A stretch of DNA of 64,000 nt from the NCBI GenBank assembly GCA_946415245.1, contig CAMKRS010000004.1:1-64000 (forward strand), written 5' to 3'. This DNA is from an uncultured Prevotella sp. Its GTDB lineage: Bacteria > Bacteroidota > Bacteroidia > Bacteroidales > Bacteroidaceae. The notes beneath the pieces were generated by a model. The model ran no database searches. It was not told the origin of the DNA and saw only the letters and a program-made list of their open reading frames with translations. This document shows, in pieces, positions 57,987 through 64,000 of this stretch (position 1 is its first letter; each line of letters begins with the position of its first letter). A program made the position numbers and the translations under genes.

Positions 57987-59855
57987 ATGAGGGTTGCGAT
58001 TATACAGATAAGCGAAGAGGGCAAGCATATTGCAAGTTTGCTGCTGAGTCAGATATTTGCCCAGAAAGATGAGGGTGAAATGAAGGAGCTGCGAGAGCAG
58101 AGCCAAGTTCAATTGAGCTCTGCCGAGTCGCGACTGAATTCGAACGAAGTTCAAATTATTAGCAGAGCAAATGTTGGCAAGCGATGGAAAGATTTCGATG
58201 CGTTTGTGTTCATCGGAGCGATGGGGATTTGCGTGAGGACGATCGCCCCTTATATCAAGGATAAGCACAAAGATCCTGCTGTGGTATGTGTCGACAGTAT
58301 GGGACTGAATGCAATCTCTGTGCTCAGCGGACATATAGGCGGTGCCAACAATCTGACGCGAGATATTGCTGCAATGATTGGCGCCCGTGAGGTCATCACT
58401 ACCCAGAGCGACAATGCCGGACTATGGGCACTCGATACTTTAGCAGAACGATTCAACTGGGCCATCGCCAGCGACGACGATATGAATGAGTGTATCTATG
58501 CTTTCGTCAATCGCGAACCTACAGCCTTACTAATGGAAATCTGCGATGAGGGTACGGACTATCTGGAGAAGACATTGCCTGAGCATGTGACAGTTGTAAA
58601 AAGCCTCGAAGAGGTAGATTCCAAGAAATTTAAGCTGGTCATCCTGGTAACGCCCTACAACCTATGTGCACCATACGGTGTACTCGAGCTGCATTTCGTG
58701 CCGATGATAGCAGCATTGGGCTTTGGACTCGCCCATCATCCTGATGACTACGAGGACATCTACGACGAAATTGACGAGGCCATGAGTCAGATAGGTGTAT
58801 TGCCTTGCTACAAACGCTATTGCACCATCGATGTGAAACAGGATGAAGATTTTTGTGCAATGCTCGTCGATGATTTAGGAGAAGAGCTGGTGTTCTACAC
58901 AGCAGAGGAACTCGCCAAGGTTGAGGTGCCCAATCCCAGCAAGACCGTTCAGAATCATGTGGGTACACCCAGTGTCTGTGAGGCTGCTGCCATCTTGGGC
59001 TCGAATCATGGAAAGCTGATCGTTCCAAAAGTAAAAGGTAGGAACTGGACGGCTGCCCTCGCCATTGACTACAAATACTTACGGGAAAATAAAGGCCATA
59101 TTGAAATCGTTGGTGCAGGACCTGGCGATCCTGATCTGGTAAGTGTCCGGGGACGGAAGATGCTGGAGAAGGCTGACCTTATATTATATGCAGGATCATT
59201 GGTGCCTAAGGCTTTGACGGAGTGCCATAAGTCTGGCGCTGTGGTTCGTTCGTCTGCTGATATGAATCTCGAAGAGCAATGTACCTTGATGAAGGAACAC
59301 TACGACAAGGGTCATTTCATCGTTCGTCTGCATACAGGCGATCCTTGTATCTTTGGGGCTATTCAGGAGCAGATGGCGTTCTTCGATGAGCATCAGATGG
59401 ACTATCATATCACACCAGGCATCTCGTCTTTCCTCGCAGCAGCAGCAGAGTTGAGGAGCCAGTTTACGATTCCCGAGCGCACGCAGACCATCATTCTGAC
59501 GCGTGGTGAAGGGCGTACACCGATGCCAGAGAAAGAACAGTTGCATCTTTTGGCCAAGAGTCAGAGCACGATGTGCATCTTCCTCTCTGCTGCGATCGTC
59601 GATGATGTGCAAAAGGAGCTCTTACAGGAATATCCAGAAGATACGCCCGTTGCTGCCTGTTATCATCTCACGTGGCCAGATCAGAAGATCTATCGAGGCG
59701 TATTGAAAGACCTTGCGAAGATAGTCCATGACAACAAACTCACCCTCACCACGATGCTCGTTGTTGGTGAGGCGATTGATAATCGTCAGGGACTTTCAGA
59801 ACTCTATTCCAAGTATTTCACCCACCTGTTTAGAAAAGGGGAAGAGCCATCATGA
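57987..59855 (+). CDS. cbiG-cobM: Fused CbiG and precorrin-4 C11-methyltransferase (CobM)
   Basis: 622 residues from the ATG at 57987. N-terminal CbiG: FDAFVFIGAMGICVRTIAPY, VLSGHIGGANNLTRDIA and later KTVQNHVGTPSVCEAAAILG. From about residue 370, CobM/CbiF: IEIVGAGPGDPDLVSVRG, LHTGDPCIFGAIQEQ, PGISSFLAAAAEL. CbiG opens the lactone in the anaerobic pathway and CobM methylates C11, adjacent steps, so the fusion makes sense. Presence of CbiG points to the oxygen-independent route. Confidence 0.93.
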   Translation: MRVAIIQISEEGKHIASLLLSQIFAQKDEGEMKELREQSQVQLSSAESRLNSNEVQIISRANVGKRWKDFDAFVFIGAMGICVRTIAPYIKDKHKDPAVVCVDSMGLNAISVLSGHIGGANNLTRDIAAMIGAREVITTQSDNAGLWALDTLAERFNWAIASDDDMNECIYAFVNREPTALLMEICDEGTDYLEKTLPEHVTVVKSLEEVDSKKFKLVILVTPYNLCAPYGVLELHFVPMIAALGFGLAHHPDDYEDIYDEIDEAMSQIGVLPCYKRYCTIDVKQDEDFCAMLVDDLGEELVFYTAEELAKVEVPNPSKTVQNHVGTPSVCEAAAILGSNHGKLIVPKVKGRNWTAALAIDYKYLRENKGHIEIVGAGPGDPDLVSVRGRKMLEKADLILYAGSLVPKALTECHKSGAVVRSSADMNLEEQCTLMKEHYDKGHFIVRLHTGDPCIFGAIQEQMAFFDEHQMDYHITPGISSFLAAAAELRSQFTIPERTQTIILTRGEGRTPMPEKEQLHLLAKSQSTMCIFLSAAIVDDVQKELLQEYPEDTPVAACYHLTWPDQKIYRGVLKDLAKIVHDNKLTLTTMLVVGEAIDNRQGLSELYSKYFTHLFRKGEEPS

Positions 59856-61663
59856 TTCTAGTATTCGGAGGAACAACGGAAGGTCGTAAAGCAGCGGAAG
59901 TGCTCGAAGAGGCAGGATCACCTTTCTTTTATAGTACGAAGACAGGTGAGCAAGAGCTATCGCTACACAATGGCGAGCGCATTGATGGAGCGATGGATGC
60001 TGAAGCGATGAAGGCTTTTATTGATAAGCACTGCATCCGTCTCATCGTGGATGCAGCCCATCCCTTTGCCTCTCAACTCCATCATACGATAGCTGTTGTT
60101 GCCTCAGACAGACATATTCCTGTTATCCGCTATGAGCGCATCTATCCGCCACGCGACCCTGATATCACTTGGATTGACGACTATGTTCAAGTACCTACGG
60201 ATATTCATTCACTGCTCGCCACAACAGGCGTTCAGAGTATCAGCAAACTGAAATGGCTGGAGGCGCTAGGAATCAAAGTCTTCTACCGAATTCTGAACCG
60301 CGAGAGCAGTCTCCTGTTAGCCTATGAACAGGGCGTCACTGATGATCAGCTATGCTACTTTGAAGATAGCAATGATATCGAAGTCGATGCCGATGCCATT
60401 CTGCTAAAGGAAAGTGGTCTGAGTGGAGGCTTCTGCGAGAAAGTAGCTGCAGCCCGAGCCAAGGGCATGCGTATCATCGCCCTCAAGCGCCCAGAGTTGA
60501 TACAGGGGGATAGTATCAACGGCCCTTACGGATTGCGAAGGGCGGTGGAGAAGCTATTGCCTGAGTTCTATCCTTTGCATAGCGGACTGACAACGGGGAC
60601 TTGTGCCACAGCTGCGGCGATTGCTGCGACCATCAGACTAATAAAAGGTGAGATGCCTAAGGAAGTGCCTGTGATGCTGCCTGATGGTGAGACGATTATG
60701 GTGGCGGTGGACTATGGCGAGGATTATGCCTACTGCACCAAGGAAGCTGGTGATGACCCTGATGTGACAAATGGCATCGAGGTTCGCGCCAAGGTAATTG
60801 CATCGGATAATCACGGACTGACACGGACTGATCCAATTTGCGCAGAAAAAGAAGTCCGAAATAGTCCGCAAAAGTCCGTTGCTATATATGGAGGCGAGGG
60901 GGTTGGACGATTCACCTTGCCAGGTTTCGACTACCCTCCTGGTGAGGCTGCTATCAACAAGGCTCCAAGGGAGATGATTCGCCACAATCTCCAAACTATT
61001 CTCTCACCTCTCACCTCTCACCTCTTACCTCTAAAAGTCACCATCTCCGTGCCTGACGGCGAGGAGATTGCACGCAGAACGTTTAATCCCCGTTTGGGTG
61101 TTGAGGGAGGCATCAGCATTATAGGTATGTCTGGTATCGTCAAGCCATTCAGCGAGGAGGCGTTTATCGATTCTATCCGCAAGTGTATGGAGGTGGCGAA
61201 GGCATCAGGCTCAGAGCGTGTGGTGATTAATAGTGGTGGCAAGAGTGAGCGATTTGTGAAGGCACTCTATCCAGACTTGCCAAAACAAGCGTTTGTGGAA
61301 TATGGCAACTATATCGGTGAGACGATGAAGATAGCCCACGAACTCAACATCCCCAAGGTGACGCTTGGTGTGATGCTGGGCAAGGCCGTCAAACTTGCAG
61401 CAGGACATCTCGACACTCATAGTCGCAAGACCACAATGGACCTCGGCTTTATCCAACAGATGTTGCAAGAATCAGGCATCACCATCGATATTAGCGACAT
61501 CACGCTGGCAAGAGAGTTGTGGAAGAGAATCCCAACAGGACAACTGCAAATATTTGCACAAACAGTCACCCGCCATTGTGCTGAGCATTGCCTACCTCTT
61601 TTGCCTAACGGCGAACTCACGATATTACTGATTGATGACAACGGAAAGATATATGAAATATAA
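59852..61663 (+). CDS. cobK-cbiD: Fused precorrin-6A reductase (CobK/CbiJ) and CbiD C1-methyltransferase
   Basis: 603 residues, start overlapping the previous stop (ATGA). CobK/CbiJ part to about residue 245: MILVFGGTTEGRKAAEVLEE. CbiD part: SGLTTGTCATAAAIAATIRL, EGGISIIGMSGIVKPFSEEA and GDC-like region VTLGVMLGKAVKLAAGHLDT. CbiD is another anaerobic-route marker. Two repeat-encoded stretches occur in CbiD: LTRTDPICAEKEVRNSPQKS (decamers) and LSPLTSHLLPLKV (heptamers). Confidence 0.93.
   Translation: MILVFGGTTEGRKAAEVLEEAGSPFFYSTKTGEQELSLHNGERIDGAMDAEAMKAFIDKHCIRLIVDAAHPFASQLHHTIAVVASDRHIPVIRYERIYPPRDPDITWIDDYVQVPTDIHSLLATTGVQSISKLKWLEALGIKVFYRILNRESSLLLAYEQGVTDDQLCYFEDSNDIEVDADAILLKESGLSGGFCEKVAAARAKGMRIIALKRPELIQGDSINGPYGLRRAVEKLLPEFYPLHSGLTTGTCATAAAIAATIRLIKGEMPKEVPVMLPDGETIMVAVDYGEDYAYCTKEAGDDPDVTNGIEVRAKVIASDNHGLTRTDPICAEKEVRNSPQKSVAIYGGEGVGRFTLPGFDYPPGEAAINKAPREMIRHNLQTILSPLTSHLLPLKVTISVPDGEEIARRTFNPRLGVEGGISIIGMSGIVKPFSEEAFIDSIRKCMEVAKASGSERVVINSGGKSERFVKALYPDLPKQAFVEYGNYIGETMKIAHELNIPKVTLGVMLGKAVKLAAGHLDTHSRKTTMDLGFIQQMLQESGITIDISDITLARELWKRIPTGQLQIFAQTVTRHCAEHCLPLLPNGELTILLIDDNGKIYEI
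60804..60882. repeat. Inverted decamer arrays CGGACTnnnn inside cbiD
   Basis: Forward units CGGATAATCA, CGGACTGACA, CGGACTGATC (60804-60833) face AGTCCGAAAT, AGTCCGCAAA, AGTCCGTTGC (60853-60882), the reverse complement, with a 19-base gap. The two halves could pair in RNA or DNA. Confidence 0.75.
61001..61035 (+). repeat. Heptamer array CTCTCAC (5 copies) inside cbiD
   Basis: CTCTCAC three times, CTCTTAC, CTCTAAA, flanked by CTATT upstream. Same family and edges as 57103 in cobL. Confidence 0.92.
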
Positions 61664-62360
61664 AGACCTCTTTATCGATTTTGACGATACCCTTTACGAC
61701 ACTCATGGCAATGCTGTTATTGCCCTGAGCGAGACGTTTGATTATTTTCATTTGGACCGCTATTTCGAAGACCCACAGGTATTTTATGATGCTTACTGGA
61801 CTGCGAATATCGATCTTTGGACGCAGTACGCCAAAGGTGAAATCACGCGTGATTGTCTGATAGTGGAACGTTTCCGTCGTCCTTTAAGTGTAGGCAAAGG
61901 GATTGAAGTTACAAAAGAACTATGTCTGGAAATAAGCGACAAGTTTCTTGATTTCTGCGCCTCGAAGCCTGGCGTCATCGATGGTGCACACGAACTGATG
62001 GACTACCTGAAGCGAAAGGGCTATCGGATGCACATGTGCAGCAACGGTTTTCACGAAGTGCAGTATAAGAAGCTAGATGCGTGTAGTCTGCACGATTATT
62101 TCAATACCATTATTTTGAGCGAAGACGCTGGCGTCAACAAACCCTCGAAAGACTATTTCGACTACGCCCTCAAAGTATCTGGAGCCAATCGCGAAACCAC
62201 ACTCATGATAGGCGACAATCTGCAAAGCGATATTCTTGGCGCTTTGAATGCTGGCCTCGATGCCATGTTGTTCAATCGCTGGCAAGTACCATCAGAGGAG
62301 CTTCCACAAGATCTCACCTTCGTTGTGGACAACCTCTGCGACATCATGGAAATCCTTTAA
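61653..62360 (+). CDS. HAD hydrolase, YjjG-like pyrimidine nucleotidase family
   Basis: 235 residues from the ATG at 61653 (MKYKDLFIDFDDTLYDTHGN), which overlaps the CbiD stop by 11 bases; an ATG at 61632 is less likely. HAD motifs FDDTLYD, MCSNGFHEVQ, the Lys of AGVNKPSKDYFDYA and MIGDNLQSDILGA are all present, with a helical cap typical of YjjG nucleotidases that remove damaged pyrimidine nucleotides. It closes the plus-strand operon; a corrin role is not indicated. Confidence 0.88.
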   Translation: MKYKDLFIDFDDTLYDTHGNAVIALSETFDYFHLDRYFEDPQVFYDAYWTANIDLWTQYAKGEITRDCLIVERFRRPLSVGKGIEVTKELCLEISDKFLDFCASKPGVIDGAHELMDYLKRKGYRMHMCSNGFHEVQYKKLDACSLHDYFNTIILSEDAGVNKPSKDYFDYALKVSGANRETTLMIGDNLQSDILGALNAGLDAMLFNRWQVPSEELPQDLTFVVDNLCDIMEIL

Positions 62361-62386
62361 TTCGTGTAATTAGCGAATTCGTAGTC
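62361..62386. repeat. Degenerate AATTCGTG-type repeat in convergent gap
   Basis: AATTCGTGT, AATTAGCG, AATTCGTAG lie between the convergent HAD and BtuC stops. It is a short relative of the AATTCGT/ACGAATT arrays, for example at 11107. Too short for certainty. Confidence 0.4.
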
Positions 62387-63418
62387 TTATTCTCCTGTTT
62401 CGTTCTTCCGCTTGCCAAAAAGGACGACAGCAATGACGGGAGCGCCCACCAAGGCTGTGACGCTATTAACAGGCAAAGCTCCCTCGAAGCCAGGCATACG
62501 AGCAATAAAATTACAGAACAGAGCTAGCACAGCCCCACAAAGGGCTGTGGCAGGCATCAAGGTGCGATGATCAGAAGTGCGAAAGATGGCGCGAGCCAGA
62601 TGAGGGACAGCCAGTCCGATGAACATGATTGGTCCGCAATAGGCTGTGACAATGGCGACTAATATGCCAGAAGAAACAATTACCAGCATACGACTGCGAC
62701 GGATGTTAAGGCCTAGATTCGATGCATAACGGTCGCCCAATAGCATCAGGTTCATATCCTTCACCAACAGACAAGCCAAAGGCAACAAGATGCACATCAG
62801 TACAATGAACAACACCATCTCATCGCCAGAGACTCTCGAAAACGAGCCCAGTCCCCACACGACAAACGACTTGACATCCTCTTCTGGAGCGAGGAACTTC
62901 AAGACACCAATAATGGCATTGGCCAGATAACCTATCATCACACCGATAATTAACAAGGTGACGTTACCTTTCACTTTCTGCGACAACCAGAGTATCAGCA
63001 GCAATACGGCCATTGCACCTACGATAGCTGCCACACTCATAGCCGCATCACCCAAATAGCCCAATCGGGAGAGGGCTACGCCACCAATCTTTCCTGACAA
63101 CAAGACCACGAAAGCGACACCAAGGGCAGAACCATTGCTGATACCCAATACAGACGGACCTGCCAAGGGATTACGGAAGACCGTCTGCATCTGAAGTCCA
63201 CTAACTGCAAGACCAGCACCTGCCACAATCGCCGTCAATGCCTGAGGCAGACGACTATTGAAAATGATATTCGTCCAAATCTCGTTGGAGTCGTCGCCCA
63301 TCAGAATACGACACACGTCTGCCACAGGAATCTTAACAGAACCGATAAGCAGGTTGATGATTAGCAACACCAGAATACCTGCGATAAGCGTCAATATAAG
63401 TGGCAGCGTCCGCTTCAT
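62387..63418 (-). CDS. btuC: FecCD/BtuC-type ABC transporter permease (second copy)
   Basis: 343 residues, about ten helices. Signatures VKIPVADVCRILMG, SRLPQALTAIVAGAGLAVSG and FRNPLAGPSVLGISNGSALG closely track the permease at 17348, so the two are paralogs. It is one base after the BtuF-like gene and faces the corrin operon, so B12 import is the best guess. No ATPase gene follows it in this window; the BtuD-like ATPase at 15522 may serve it. Confidence 0.88.
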   Translation of the reverse strand: MKRTLPLILTLIAGILVLLIINLLIGSVKIPVADVCRILMGDDSNEIWTNIIFNSRLPQALTAIVAGAGLAVSGLQMQTVFRNPLAGPSVLGISNGSALGVAFVVLLSGKIGGVALSRLGYLGDAAMSVAAIVGAMAVLLLILWLSQKVKGNVTLLIIGVMIGYLANAIIGVLKFLAPEEDVKSFVVWGLGSFSRVSGDEMVLFIVLMCILLPLACLLVKDMNLMLLGDRYASNLGLNIRRSRMLVIVSSGILVAIVTAYCGPIMFIGLAVPHLARAIFRTSDHRTLMPATALCGAVLALFCNFIARMPGFEGALPVNSVTALVGAPVIAVVLFGKRKNETGE

Positions 63419-63419
63419 G

Positions 63420-64000
63420 CTATTTCAATAGTCTGTAATAGGTAGGCTGATAATCGGGCTCTACGAGTTCTGGGTGGAAGATAGCTACAAAGTCCTTCAA
63501 CAGGACATCAGGCTGGACAGGAGAAATCTCATAATAGGCCTGCTGCTTCATATTGCAATAGATGACCTTTTTCTCCTTGAAAGCCTTAAAGAGATCATTG
63601 CGGGGTTCAGAAGTTCTCAATGCCTCATAAGTAAAATCTCCAGGAAAACTATTCAAGATGCGCCAATAGTCAGCTTTGGCAGCGAGGGCATACATCTTCT
63701 CAAATTCCAGGTCTTCGCCAGCCGTCTCTTCATCATTGATAACATAGTCAGCACCTGCATCACGGAATATCTGTGCCAGATAGTTCTTGCCTCCAACAGC
63801 ATGCCAGTTGCCATAGTGCATCTCACCACTGAATACCGTCGGATGAGTCTCTGCCTTGCTAGCCTTTTCCTTCAGGTCATTATATCGGCTCTCGATACCA
63901 GCAAATACTTCGTTGGCCTCGCGCTCCTTACCGATAAACATCCCCACGAACTTAATCCACTCAGCCTGACCCAACGGATCAAGTTCCTGATATCCCAAAT
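63420..64000 (-). CDS. btuF: BtuF-like periplasmic substrate-binding protein (5' end outside window)
   Basis: The C-terminal 193 residues are visible; the frame is open to the right edge. EWIKFVGMFIGKEREANEVF, HPTVFSGEMHYGNWHAVGGK and NYLAQIFRDAGADYVIND match the second lobe of class III (BtuF/FhuD-type) binding proteins. It lies one base upstream of the BtuC-type permease on the same strand. B12 or a cobamide is the probable ligand given the context; a siderophore or heme is the alternative. Confidence 0.85.
   Translation of the reverse strand, partial: LGYQELDPLGQAEWIKFVGMFIGKEREANEVFAGIESRYNDLKEKASKAETHPTVFSGEMHYGNWHAVGGKNYLAQIFRDAGADYVINDEETAGEDLEFEKMYALAAKADYWRILNSFPGDFTYEALRTSEPRNDLFKAFKEKKVIYCNMKQQAYYEISPVQPDVLLKDFVAIFHPELVEPDYQPTYYRLLK

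Noticed and set aside
3034..61035. The tandem arrays as CRISPR
   Set aside because: Units are 7-10 bases without unique spacers, and no cas genes are present.

Overview
The window looks like a chromosomal piece of a Bacteroidales bacterium, most likely a Prevotella-type (Prevotellaceae) gut or rumen species. The reasons are that promoters follow the Bacteroidota pattern (TAnnTTTG about 20 bases after a TTG) and genes lack Shine-Dalgarno sites. The gene families also fit: DUF4421, DUF3108, a DUF4369/thioredoxin lipoprotein, a GH3-type acyl-adenylate protein, S2 with an Ala/Glu/Pro tail, and a GH10 xylanase with the [12 protein letters not shown] tail. I see no phage, IS element, plasmid or CRISPR genes. 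Species-level identity is not supported.

Layout. 1-2004 (minus): an ECF sigma factor operon with an anti-sigma-like membrane protein and a secreted protein running off the left edge. 2160-10063 (plus): one long tightly overlapping operon, yicC-gmk-nadD, then a membrane sulfatase-fold transferase, two acyltransferase-3 proteins, a HAD phosphatase and a large membrane protein, probably for surface glycan or lipid decoration. 10060-13408: a glycosyltransferase, LicD and a flippase. 13598-15515: clostripain-like lipoprotein and an AraC-type regulator. 15522-19473: BtuD/FecE ATPase plus a CobD-like enzyme, facing a Fur regulator-HAD-FecCD permease operon. 19604-24044 (minus): tRNA-Leu, OmpA/TPR lipoprotein, thioredoxin-fold lipoprotein, comM. 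24159-29362: argS, an RNase H-like gene, then rplM-rpsI-rpsB-tsf. 29710-34554: small lipoprotein, a second ECF sigma operon, a TPR membrane protein pair and a decayed TonB-receptor gene. 34551-43000: MATE pump, sodium:solute symporter, GH10 xylanase, metG and a PD-(D/E)XK nuclease-like protein. 43097-49599: aldo/keto reductase, STAS protein and an NHLP/NHLM-type peptide export system ending in a 51-codon double-glycine precursor gene. 49538-55056: DUF3108, Ig-like lipoprotein, GH3-family and DUF4421 proteins. 55069-64000: corrin-ring (anaerobic B12) genes, three of them fusions, then BtuC and BtuF.

Two things stand out. First, the peptide export cluster has an intact C39 protease domain and its own tiny substrate gene, which overlaps the neighbouring gene antisense. 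Second, the whole window is sprinkled with short tandem arrays (units of 7, 8, 9 or 10 bases, usually 4-5 copies) belonging to a few families. They sit between genes, inside promoters and in frame inside at least nine protein genes, where they form signal-peptide cores and loops. Wherever a family has stop codons on one strand, the in-gene copies sit in the open orientation. Copies of one family are identical between unrelated genes far apart, so they look dispersed rather than locally grown. A separate 21-base-period palindromic repeat occurs at two intergenic sites.
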